A stretch of DNA of 13,399 nucleotides from Brevundimonas sp. Lineage in GTDB: Bacteria; Pseudomonadota; Alphaproteobacteria; Caulobacterales; Caulobacteraceae. Positions 1-9,708 of this stretch are shown here, piece by piece. Made by a program: the position numbers and the translations under genes. How positions within the stretch are numbered: the first letter of the stretch is position 1; each line of letters begins with the position of its first letter. A model generated the notes under the pieces. It was not told the origin of the DNA, did not search any database, and saw only the letters and a list, made by a program, of their open reading frames with translations. The stretch spans positions 1 to 13,399 of the forward strand of contig JAAXIW010000376.1 in assembly GCA_012270135.1 (NCBI GenBank), in the 5' to 3' direction.

Positions 1-965
1 CGGGCGGGGTGGGCGCGATGCTGATCACCTCATTGCTGTCGCCGCGTGGCGTGCGCCGTATCGCCGTGCTGGCGTTGTTGGGCGCCATCGTCACCATGAT
101 GGCCCTGCCGTTCATCGGCGACGAGGTGAAGGGCGCGGCCCGCTGGATCAATCTCGGCCCGTTCAGCCTGCAGCCGTCGGAGTTCGCCAAGCCCGGCCTG
201 ATCGTCTTCGCCGCCTGGATGTTCGCCGAGGCGCAGAAGGGGCAGGGGGTGCCGGGCGTCAGCATCGCCTTCGCCTTCTGGGCCCTGACCGTCGGCCTGC
301 TGCTGATCCAGCCCGATATCGGCCAGACCCTGCTGGTCACGACCACCTTCATGGCCGTCTTCTTCATGGCCGGGGTGCCGCTGAAATGGGTGGCGGCTCT
401 GGCCGCAGCCGGCATGGCCGGCCTCGTGTCGCTGTATTTCGCCTTCGGCCACATGCGCGATCGACTCAGTCGCTTCCTGTCGCCCGAGACCGCCGACACC
501 CACCAGATCGACCGCGCCTCCGAGGCCATCCGCGCCGGCGGCCTCGTCGGCCGCGGGGTAGGCGAGGGGGTGATGAAACGCCACGTTCCCGACCTGCACA
601 CGGACTTCATATATTCGGTCGGGGCCGAAGAGTTCGGCCTGGTGCTGTCGCTGGCCATGATCGGCCTCTATGCCTTCGTCGTCGTGCGGGGCATGAAGCG
701 GGCGATGAAACTGAACGACGCCTATGAGCAGACGGCTGCCGCCGGGCTGTTCATGCTGATCGGTCTACAGGCCTGTATCAACATCGCGGTCAATCTGAAC
801 CTGATCCCGACCAAGGGGATGACCCTGCCCTTCATCAGCTACGGCGGCTCTTCAATGCTGGCCATGGGGTTGACCATGGGGCTGGCCCTGGCCCTGACCC
901 GCCGCCGCCCCGGCGCCTACGAACCGGGCGTCACCCTGCCGCAACGGCGGCGGATATTGCCTTAG
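1..965 (+). CDS. ftsW: FtsW, septal peptidoglycan glycosyltransferase (5'-truncated by window edge)
   Basis: SEDS-family polytopic membrane protein that polymerises lipid II into glycan strands at the division septum, working with the class B penicillin-binding protein FtsI. The frame is open from the left edge (first whole codon at 3), so the GTG at 9 is almost certainly internal; the family is about 380-410 residues and about 320 are visible. Numbered from that GTG, family motifs include GAARWINLG followed by QPSEFAK (about 42-61), the QPDIGQT turn (about 100), and the extracytoplasmic HTDFI segment (H197-T-D199), whose Asp is essential in studied SEDS polymerases. The C-terminal stretch with GMTLPFISYGGSS (about 272-284) is typical of FtsW/RodA. 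FtsW is preferred over RodA because murG follows directly, as in dcw clusters. The stop TAG at 963-965 lies 8 bases before murG, so the genes are probably co-transcribed and translationally linked. Confidence 0.95.
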   Translation, partial: GGVGAMLITSLLSPRGVRRIAVLALLGAIVTMMALPFIGDEVKGAARWINLGPFSLQPSEFAKPGLIVFAAWMFAEAQKGQGVPGVSIAFAFWALTVGLLLIQPDIGQTLLVTTTFMAVFFMAGVPLKWVAALAAAGMAGLVSLYFAFGHMRDRLSRFLSPETADTHQIDRASEAIRAGGLVGRGVGEGVMKRHVPDLHTDFIYSVGAEEFGLVLSLAMIGLYAFVVVRGMKRAMKLNDAYEQTAAAGLFMLIGLQACINIAVNLNLIPTKGMTLPFISYGGSSMLAMGLTMGLALALTRRRPGAYEPGVTLPQRRRILP

Positions 966-969
966 GGAG
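964..969 (+). promoter_or_regulatory. murG ribosome binding site overlapping the ftsW stop
   Basis: AGGGAG at 964-969 begins inside the ftsW stop codon (963-965) and ends 4 bases before the murG ATG at 974. This supports that ATG and suggests ribosomes finishing ftsW help start murG. Confidence 0.7.
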
Positions 970-973
970 CCCA

Positions 974-2065
974 ATGTCCAGAGTCTGCGTCGTCGCCGCC
1001 GGGGGCACCGGCGGTCATATGTTTCCCGCCGAGGCCCTGTCGCGGGAACTGATGGCGCGCGGCTGGCGCATCGTGCTGGCTACCGACCATCGGGGCGAAC
1101 AGTACGCCCACGCCTTCCCGGCCGAGGAGCGGATCGCGCTGGACGCCGCCACCGGGCGCGGTCCCATCGGACTGGCGAAGGCGGGACTGACCATCGTGCG
1201 CGGCGTGGTGCAGGCCCGGGCGGCGCTGAAGCGGCTGGACGCGGCGGTGGTGGTCGGCTTCGGCGGATATCCGTCGGCGCCGGCCCTGCTGGCGGCGCTG
1301 AGTCAGGGGCGTCCGACACTGCTGCACGAACAGAATGCGGTGCTCGGCCGCACCAACCGCTGGCTTGCCCCCTATGTCGGCGCCGTCGCCTCGTCCTTCC
1401 CCAATCTGCAGAAGGTGCCGCAGGGCGTCGGCGCGCGCGTGATCCTGATCGGCAATCCGGTCCGCCCTGACATCCGCGCCCTCCACGACCGACCGTTTGC
1501 GGCGCCGGCGCCGGGGGAGCCGGTTAACGTGCTGGTGACCGGAGGCAGCCAAGGCGCGCGTATCCTGTCGGAGACTGCGCCGCGGGCGCTTGCGGCTCTG
1601 CCCGAGGCGGTCCGCTCCCGGCTCAAGGTTCAGCAGCAGTCGCGGCCCGAGACGCTGGAGGCGGCCCGCCAGATCTACCTCGACGCCGCCATCGACGCCG
1701 AGGTGGCGCCTTTCTTCCGCGACATGGCCCAGCGGCTGTCGGCGGCGCATCTGGTCATCGGCCGGGCCGGGGCCTCGACCTGTTCCGAGCTGGCCGTCGC
1801 CGGCGTGCCATCGCTGCTCATCCCGTTGAAGATCGCCATGGACGACCACCAGCGCTTCAACGCCGCCAGTCTCGCCGGGGCGGGCGGGGCCGAGGTGGTG
1901 CTCGAGGACGATGTCACGGTCGAGCGTCTGACAGCCGCGCTGGCCGCCATCCTCGGCGATCGGGGCCGGCTCAAGGCGATGAGCCGCGCCGCGCGCGCGG
2001 CGGCCCTGCCGGACGCCACACGCTCCCTGGCCGATATGGTCGAGGCGACGGCCCGCCCCGCTTGA
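974..2065 (+). CDS. murG: MurG, UDP-GlcNAc:lipid I N-acetylglucosaminyltransferase
   Basis: Membrane-associated GT-B enzyme (family GT28) that adds GlcNAc from UDP-GlcNAc to lipid I to make lipid II, the last cytoplasmic step of peptidoglycan precursor synthesis and the substrate of FtsW upstream. It has 363 residues, normal for the family. The N-terminal glycine-rich loop GGTGGH is at 10-15 with the conserved His15; HEQN is at 118-121; the second G-loop TGGSQGAR begins at 189; the UDP-GlcNAc-binding region has GAS-TCSELA with E272; DDHQ is at 290-293. The residues before DDHQ (PLKIAM) differ from the common PLPHAV-type sequence but keep the key positions. The start is supported by AGGGAG 4 bases upstream. 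The stop at 2063-2065 is 2 bases from the end of a convergent gene; murC, the usual next gene in dcw clusters, is absent here. Confidence 0.97.
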   Translation: MSRVCVVAAGGTGGHMFPAEALSRELMARGWRIVLATDHRGEQYAHAFPAEERIALDAATGRGPIGLAKAGLTIVRGVVQARAALKRLDAAVVVGFGGYPSAPALLAALSQGRPTLLHEQNAVLGRTNRWLAPYVGAVASSFPNLQKVPQGVGARVILIGNPVRPDIRALHDRPFAAPAPGEPVNVLVTGGSQGARILSETAPRALAALPEAVRSRLKVQQQSRPETLEAARQIYLDAAIDAEVAPFFRDMAQRLSAAHLVIGRAGASTCSELAVAGVPSLLIPLKIAMDDHQRFNAASLAGAGGAEVVLEDDVTVERLTAALAAILGDRGRLKAMSRAARAAALPDATRSLADMVEATARPA

Positions 2066-2067
2066 GG

Positions 2068-2556
2068 CTAGCGCCGCGCCTGCTGCGCGGGCGCGGCGAA
2101 CATGGCGTTGGCGGCGGTCCGCGCGGCGGCGGCGTTGGCCACGGGGGTGGTTCGCGCCTCCTCCGGCGGTGAGCAGGCGGCCGCCACGGTGATCGCGCCC
2201 GGCGAGCCGGCGGCGGGCGCCGAGCGTTCGGCCGGGCCCCCGTCGGTCTTCATGTGGGCCGACCCTGTGTAGAGCGCCGTCCGCACCGTCCGGGCCGTGC
2301 CCGTCGCGCAGTCGATCTCCCACTCCATCGCCAAGGTGTCGGCCCCGTTCGGAATCGCGTCCTTGAGGAACAGCCAGGTCCAGGTTCGCTTCAGCGGACC
2401 GTCGTCCGTGGGCAGGGTCATATACCCCACCACCGCCGGGGCGGCGAACACCTGGCGCATCGGTCCGTCCAGCCCTGCCGTCGCATCCTGCGTCAGCGCG
2501 GGCGTCGCGGCAAACAGGCAGGCGCCCGCCATTGCAACCTTGAATACTGTGTTCAT
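2068..2556 (-). CDS. Small secreted protein of unknown function, two-cysteine family (copy A)
   Basis: I do not recognise a named family with certainty; the layout recalls proteobacterial surface-adhesin-E-like small exported proteins. It has 162 residues. A Sec signal peptide covers about residues 1-20/23 (Lys6, hydrophobic core, cut near ATPA or ALTQ). The mature part has two cysteines (C83 in EIDCATGTAR and C128 in AAACSP), probably a disulfide, and a tryptophan-rich strand before C83. The C-terminal tail is rich in Ala, Arg and Pro. The same order (W-rich strand, DC-x-GTA, Pro/Gly turn, A-C-x-P, Ala/Arg-rich helix) recurs in the gene at 3757-4233, so the two look like paralogues. The start is supported by GGAGGGGA (2564-2571, minus strand) 7 bases upstream. 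It diverges from the channel gene at 2670 across 113 bases and ends 2 bases from murG. Confidence 0.8.
   Translation of the reverse strand: MNTVFKVAMAGACLFAATPALTQDATAGLDGPMRQVFAAPAVVGYMTLPTDDGPLKRTWTWLFLKDAIPNGADTLAMEWEIDCATGTARTVRTALYTGSAHMKTDGGPAERSAPAAGSPGAITVAAACSPPEEARTTPVANAAAARTAANAMFAAPAQQARR
2072..2098. terminator. Possible hairpin terminator or attenuator after murG
   Basis: A perfect 9-bp GC-only inverted repeat, CGCCGCGCC (2072-2080) and GGCGCGGCG (2090-2098), with a 9-base loop, starts 7 bases past the murG stop. It lies within the last codons of the convergent gene. No T-tract follows on either strand, so classic intrinsic termination is doubtful; in GC-rich DNA such a repeat may also be chance. 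Confidence 0.3.
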
Positions 2557-2669
2557 GGACTAATCCCCTCCAAATCCCCATCCGCACTATCCGGGCAAAT
2601 CGTGGTTATGCAAACCTTGGACGCGCACTCGATTATGGATAAGTCGGCCCGCCGCGCCCGAAAGGACCC

Positions 2670-3794
2670 ATGCCCCCCTTCGTCTCCGATCTGACCCGCG
2701 AAGTCTTCCGTCTGTGGCGCGAGCTTTGGTGGCTGCCCGAGTGGGCGGTGATCGCCATCATCGTGGTCGGCTTCGTCTTCGTCAGCTGGGCCGCCAACCA
2801 GATCGTCTTCGCCCTGCTGAAGTTCGCCGCCCGCAAGCGGGACATCTTCTGGCAGGGCGTGGTCGGGCGGGCGCGGCTGAAGGTGCGCATCGCGGTGATG
2901 ATCGTCGCCTTGGCCTTGGCCGTAACGGTTTCGCCGCTCGATCCCGCCCCATCCGAGCTCATCCGGCAGACGCTGGTCTTCCTGTTGATCCTGACGCTGG
3001 GCTGGATGCTGATCGGCGCCTCCGACATGTGGGCGGTGGTCTATCTGCGGCGCTTCAACATGGCGTCGGAAGACAATCTGATCGCCCGCAAGCACGTCAC
3101 CCAGACCCGGATCCTCCAACGGATCGCCGCCTTGTTGATCGGCGCGGTCACGCTCGGCCTGGCGCTGCTGACCATCGCCGAGGTTCGGCAGTGGGGCATG
3201 AGCCTTCTGGCCTCGGCCGGGGTCGTTGGCATCATCGCTGGTTTCGCCCTGCAGCCGCTGCTGACCAATCTGATCGCCGGCGTCCAGAACCCCACCGACC
3301 AGCGGGGCGGGCTGGACTCAGCCGGAGTGGTCGAGGGCGAATGGTGCACGGTCGAGGAGATCACCTCGACCTATGTGGTGGTCAAGCTGTGGGACTGGCG
3401 GCGGATGATTCTGCCGCTGACATATTTCATCCAGAAGCCGTTCCAGAATTGGACCCGCGAGACGGCGCGGCTGATTGGCTCGGCCTTCCTCTACGTCGAC
3501 TATGAGGCCCCGATCGACCGGCTGCGGACCGAGCTGGCGCGTATCTGCCGCGAAAGCCCGCACTGGGATGGCGATGTCGTCAGCCTGCAGGTGACCGACA
3601 TCACCGACCGCGTGGCCCAGGTTCGCTGCCTGGCCAGCGCCGGCAACGGCGCCGCCGCCTTCGACCTGCGCTGCGAAATCCGCGAGCAGATGCTGGCCTT
3701 CATGCGGGATCAGTGCCCGGAGGCCCTGCCGCGGGACCGGGTTGACCTGAACCGGATCAGTTCGCCAGACGCAACGCCGCGCGCCCGACCCTGA
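2670..3794 (+). CDS. MscS-family mechanosensitive ion channel
   Basis: Inner-membrane channel of the MscS type, expected to open under membrane tension and release solutes during hypo-osmotic shock. It has 374 residues. Hydrophobic segments lie at about 26-50, 72-90, 98-118, 148-172 and 176-206. The last is the pore-lining helix, with ASAGVVGIIAGFALQP followed by LLTNLIAGVQ. The beta domain follows (VEGEW at 221-225, EEITSTYVVVKLWDWRR at 229-245, then PLTYFIQKPFQNWTR to 263), then an alpha/beta C-terminal domain. Residues 207-220 between the pore helix and beta domain differ strongly from what I expect here (an IALTQPIRLDD-type sequence), although length and frame are kept. The start has AAAGGA at 2661-2666, 3 bases upstream, rather close. 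The 3' end overlaps the convergent gene at 3757 by 38 bases. The exact subfamily is not assigned. Confidence 0.92.
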   Translation: MPPFVSDLTREVFRLWRELWWLPEWAVIAIIVVGFVFVSWAANQIVFALLKFAARKRDIFWQGVVGRARLKVRIAVMIVALALAVTVSPLDPAPSELIRQTLVFLLILTLGWMLIGASDMWAVVYLRRFNMASEDNLIARKHVTQTRILQRIAALLIGAVTLGLALLTIAEVRQWGMSLLASAGVVGIIAGFALQPLLTNLIAGVQNPTDQRGGLDSAGVVEGEWCTVEEITSTYVVVKLWDWRRMILPLTYFIQKPFQNWTRETARLIGSAFLYVDYEAPIDRLRTELARICRESPHWDGDVVSLQVTDITDRVAQVRCLASAGNGAAAFDLRCEIREQMLAFMRDQCPEALPRDRVDLNRISSPDATPRARP

Positions 3795-4233
3795 CGGCGT
3801 CGGCCAGATTGTCGGCGTCGGCCTCGCCCGCGGCGTCCGGGTCGCAGGCGACGGCCAGCAGTTCGGCCGCATCGCCGCCCGGCGCGGCGGGGTAGGCGGG
3901 GGCTCTGTCCAGCGTGGCCGGCCCCTCCGCGCCGCCCTCCCGCACCGAGGCGAAGTCCAGCCGGTCGGCCGTGCCCGCCCGGCAGTCGAACGACCACCAC
4001 GACCAGCCACCCCAGTAGGGTTCGCCCCCGGCCCCGAAGTCTTCTTCCGTCACCTGCAGCGATCGCATCCGCACCATAGCCCCGTCGCGACCGATGGTGG
4101 ACACGTCAGCGAACACCGCGAACCGGCCGACGCCGGTCAGCACCAGCTGCGGGCCGTCCTGCGGCGTCGGCTCCGCGCAGGCGGGCGCCGCCAGCATCAG
4201 GCCGACCAGGACCGCGTTCATAGTCGTTCTCAT
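3757..4233 (-). CDS. Small secreted protein of unknown function, two-cysteine family (copy B)
   Basis: Function not recognised. It has 158 residues and looks like a distant paralogue of the gene at 2068-2556. The signal peptide is about residues 1-20 (Arg2, hydrophobic core, cleavage after ACA before EPTPQ). A Cys at 19 sits in it, but the preceding residues APA do not make a good lipobox, so a soluble periplasmic protein is favoured. The mature part has exactly two cysteines: C84 in the tryptophan-rich WWSFDCRAGTA and C130 in LAVACDP, 46 apart (45 in copy A). The C-terminus is an Ala/Arg helix as in copy A. The start is uncertain: ATG at 4233 gives a charged signal-peptide n-region, while ATG at 4221 is also possible; neither has a strong ribosome binding site. 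It overlaps mscS by 38 bases at its end and diverges from the glycosyltransferase at 4282. Confidence 0.75.
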   Translation of the reverse strand: MRTTMNAVLVGLMLAAPACAEPTPQDGPQLVLTGVGRFAVFADVSTIGRDGAMVRMRSLQVTEEDFGAGGEPYWGGWSWWSFDCRAGTADRLDFASVREGGAEGPATLDRAPAYPAAPGGDAAELLAVACDPDAAGEADADNLADAVRVGRAALRLAN

Positions 4234-4281
4234 GCGTCAGTCGTAACCGCCCGTTGACCCGCTGACGAGTAGGCTCGGCCG

Positions 4282-5004
4282 ATGACGCGCTTCATGACGC
4301 TCGACTTCGCGGACGGAGACCGGCCCGCCCTGCTGGCCAGGGTGACCGCCATGGCGCGTGGTCCCTACGGTTATGTCGTCACGCCCAACGTCGATCATGT
4401 CATCAAGCTGATGGACGGCCGGGTCGAGGCCCAGGTCTATGACGGCGCGGCCCTCAAGGTATGCGACAGCCGCATCCTGGACCATCTGGCCCGACTACGC
4501 GGCAAGCAGCTGGCGGTTTATCCCGGATCTGACATGACCGCAGACCTGCTGGCCTCGCCGCTGGCGGACGACCTGACCATCGGCGTCTTCGGCCCCGATC
4601 GGGTGGCCTTCGACGACCTCGCTGCCCGCTATCCGGATCGCCGCCTGAGCTTCATCGCCGCCCCGATGCTGACGCCGGGAACGCCGGGCTGGAACGCCGC
4701 CGTCGACGCCGCCGCCAGCGCCGACTGGGACATTCTGCTGGCCTGCGTCTCCTTCCCCAAACAGGAACGGTTCGCCCACGCGCTGCGCGCCGCGGGCCGC
4801 CAACGCGGCGTCGCCCTCTGCGTCGGCGCCTCCGTCGATTTCCTGACGGGCCGCCAGAAGCGCGCGCCGCGCATCTTCCAGCAGCTGTCGCTGGAATGGC
4901 TCCATCGCCTGATGAGCCAGCCCCGCCGCATGTTCCGTCGCTATGTTATCGAAGGTCCGGCGATCTTCGGCTGGTTCGTGCGCACCGAGGTCTTCGACCG
5001 CTAA
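4282..5004 (+). CDS. WecG/TagA/CpsF-family (GT26) glycosyltransferase
   Basis: Predicted membrane-associated enzyme that transfers a sugar (often ManNAc or ManNAcA) from UDP-sugar to a polyprenyl-linked acceptor during exopolysaccharide, teichoic acid or enterobacterial common antigen synthesis. It has 240 residues, normal for the family. Motifs are TPNVDH (34-39), the conserved Asp62 in KVCDSRI, GSD (82-84), FPKQER (158-163), VGASVDFLTGR (181-191), KRAP (193-196) and LEWLHRL followed by QPRR and RRY (204-221). T34 and D62 match the Thr/Asp pair reported as important in bacterial TagA. The usual DG after the first motif is DS here. In Caulobacter a member of this family (HfsJ) acts in holdfast synthesis; that role here is only a guess, because no other polysaccharide gene is visible. 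No strong ribosome binding site precedes the ATG. Confidence 0.9.
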   Translation: MTRFMTLDFADGDRPALLARVTAMARGPYGYVVTPNVDHVIKLMDGRVEAQVYDGAALKVCDSRILDHLARLRGKQLAVYPGSDMTADLLASPLADDLTIGVFGPDRVAFDDLAARYPDRRLSFIAAPMLTPGTPGWNAAVDAAASADWDILLACVSFPKQERFAHALRAAGRQRGVALCVGASVDFLTGRQKRAPRIFQQLSLEWLHRLMSQPRRMFRRYVIEGPAIFGWFVRTEVFDR

Positions 5005-5062
5005 GCCGTCAGCTTCCGTCTCTGGACTTCCGCGCGGCCGTGACCGATCCTTTGCGGAAATC

Positions 5063-5070
5063 GGGGAGGA
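5063..5070 (+). promoter_or_regulatory. Ribosome binding site fixing the start at 5076
   Basis: GGGGAGGA ends 5 bases before the ATG at 5076. This strong Shine-Dalgarno sequence, together with the signal peptide that begins there, rules out the longer in-frame reading that would begin inside the glycosyltransferase gene at 4896. Confidence 0.8.
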
Positions 5071-5075
5071 AGAGC

Positions 5076-5600
5076 ATGAAAATCAGCTTCATGGCGCCCA
5101 TCGCTGCCGTATTCGCACTCGTCACGGGATCGGCGGTCGCCCAGGAAATCAACTGGGGGAGCGAACAGAACCGGACCTGGTGGAACGGTGTCACCGGCGC
5201 TGAAATCCGCGAGCTCGCGGCCGAGGCCGGCGGTGTCTGGACCGACCTTCCGGATATGGAAGGCGTCCGCGTCGGCCGCATCGACTGGCCCGACCTGCCC
5301 AATGTCATGGTTCGCGAGGTTGACTGCCCGACGCCCGAGCGTCCGATGGAGGAGCGCAACTGCGGAACCATGCTCCTGTCCATCGCCGTGGACCAGCCGG
5401 ATGATGTCGAGGACTGGTGGCTCAACAACCAAGGCTGGCTGGCGTTCGGTCGCGTCGACGACCGCCCGGCTCTCTATCGGCTCGAGCACCATGCGTTCGG
5501 CACGACCCGCGGGCACGTGCTGGCCAATCTGATGCTGTTTCGGGTGCGGGCGATCACCGAGATCGACCGGATCGACGAGATGAACGACAGCGGCTGGTAG
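5076..5600 (+). CDS. Secreted YbjN-like domain protein
   Basis: Exported protein of 174 residues and unknown molecular role. The signal peptide is residues 1-22 or 23 (MKISFMAPIAAVFALVTGSAVAQ, cut near AVA-Q). The mature part resembles YbjN-type (type III chaperone-like fold) domains: an early TGAEIRELAAEAGG helix (40-53), a strand ending in VDC (C84), a second cysteine C96 in RNCGTMLLSI, a helix with DDVEDWW (109-115) and a late segment LYRLEHHAF followed by a helix (133-160). C84 and C96 probably form a disulfide. YbjN family members often influence motility or stress responses, but no function can be read here. The gene lies 71 bases after the glycosyltransferase and ends 3 bases from convergent smc. 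The family call is made from pattern memory and is moderate. Confidence 0.7.
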   Translation: MKISFMAPIAAVFALVTGSAVAQEINWGSEQNRTWWNGVTGAEIRELAAEAGGVWTDLPDMEGVRVGRIDWPDLPNVMVREVDCPTPERPMEERNCGTMLLSIAVDQPDDVEDWWLNNQGWLAFGRVDDRPALYRLEHHAFGTTRGHVLANLMLFRVRAITEIDRIDEMNDSGW

Positions 5601-5603
5601 GCC

Positions 5604-9044
<3,441 letters not shown>

Positions 9045-9056
9045 CCTGCTAGCGGG

Positions 9057-9701
9057 TCACCGGCCGTCGAGCAGCGGCTGGATGAGGGGCTCGAAGGCGT
9101 CGACGCCGCGCGACGTCATGAAGGCTCCGTCGGGCGCATGTTCCCCGTTGATCAGGAAGGAGGGCGTGCTGTGCACCCCGTCGGCGTTGGATTGCCGTTC
9201 CCGATTTTCGATCTCGGTGAACGAGGCATCGTTCAGGAAGCAGGCGCTCATCTGGTCGCGGGTCAGTCCGCCTGCCGTTCCGGCCGCGGCCAGCCAGTCG
9301 ATCACGGTCTGTTGCGGCGGAGGGCCCGGTTGGGCGCGCAGGCGCGCCTGCTCGCGAAACAGCGAGTCCAGTACAACGTCATACTTCTCCGCCGGCGCGC
9401 AGCGGGCCATCACAGCGCCCGCGATGGCGACCTGCTGCGGAGGCGTGGGCAGGTCGCGGAACACCACCCGGACCTTTCCGGTGTCGACCCACCGCGCCTT
9501 GATGGCCGGGAAGTCATTGTTGTGCCAATCGGCGCAGTGGCTGCAGGTCGTCGACAGGTAGACCGTCAGGGTGACCGGAGCCGTAGCCGAGCCTAGGGTG
9601 CGGTCGTCCGGGCGAACCGGCGCGACCGTCTGGGCGAGCGCCGTCGCAGGCGCGGCGATCGCGATCAGAAGCGTCAGTAGCAACCGCGAAAACCGCTTCA
9701 C
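9057..9701 (-). CDS. DsbA-like periplasmic thiol:disulfide oxidoreductase (soluble)
   Basis: Thioredoxin-fold exported oxidoreductase expected to introduce or rearrange disulfides in periplasmic proteins. It has 214 residues with GTG as start (9699-9701). The signal peptide is about 1-23 (MKRFSRLLL..., cut at ALA-Q). The active site is C53-S-H-C56 in STTCSHCADW, and the cis-proline loop is STP with P180. Two further cysteines, C101 and C154, align with C110 and C155 of the neighbouring paralogue; a second, structural disulfide of this kind is known in alphaproteobacterial DsbA proteins such as Wolbachia alpha-DsbA1. It begins 7 bases after the stop of the DsbA-like lipoprotein and ends 12 bases before smc. 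There is no good ribosome site (AAGGG is about 14 bases upstream), so coupling to the upstream gene is likely. Oxidase versus isomerase role cannot be decided; no DsbB-like partner is in the window. Confidence 0.9.
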   Translation of the reverse strand: MKRFSRLLLTLLIAIAAPATALAQTVAPVRPDDRTLGSATAPVTLTVYLSTTCSHCADWHNNDFPAIKARWVDTGKVRVVFRDLPTPPQQVAIAGAVMARCAPAEKYDVVLDSLFREQARLRAQPGPPPQQTVIDWLAAAGTAGGLTRDQMSACFLNDASFTEIENRERQSNADGVHSTPSFLINGEHAPDGAFMTSRGVDAFEPLIQPLLDGR

Positions 9702-9708
9702 TGGACGA

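Noticed and set aside
9..11. GTG at 9 as the start of ftsW
   Set aside because: The frame is open further left and the first transmembrane helices of FtsW would be missing; the gene simply begins outside the window.
962..2587. 541-codon minus-strand frame opposite murG
   Set aside because: It covers murG entirely in antisense and runs through the real small gene in a different frame; low-complexity Gly/Arg-rich product, no family pattern.
2617..2645. TTGGAC with a weak TAAGTC 17 bases downstream as an mscS promoter
   Set aside because: The -10 match is poor and no Caulobacter-type GCTANAWC box is present; too weak to annotate.
3288..3329. Frameshift pair in mscS
   Set aside because: Neither alternative forward frame restores the expected residues and the segment length is exactly conserved, so I report divergence rather than a broken gene.
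5028..5059. TTCCGC / GCGGAA inverted repeat after the glycosyltransferase gene
   Set aside because: Only 6 bp with a 20-base loop and no T-run; expected by chance in this composition.
4896..5075. Extension of the YbjN-like gene upstream into the glycosyltransferase
   Set aside because: A strong ribosome site and a clean signal peptide place the start at 5076.
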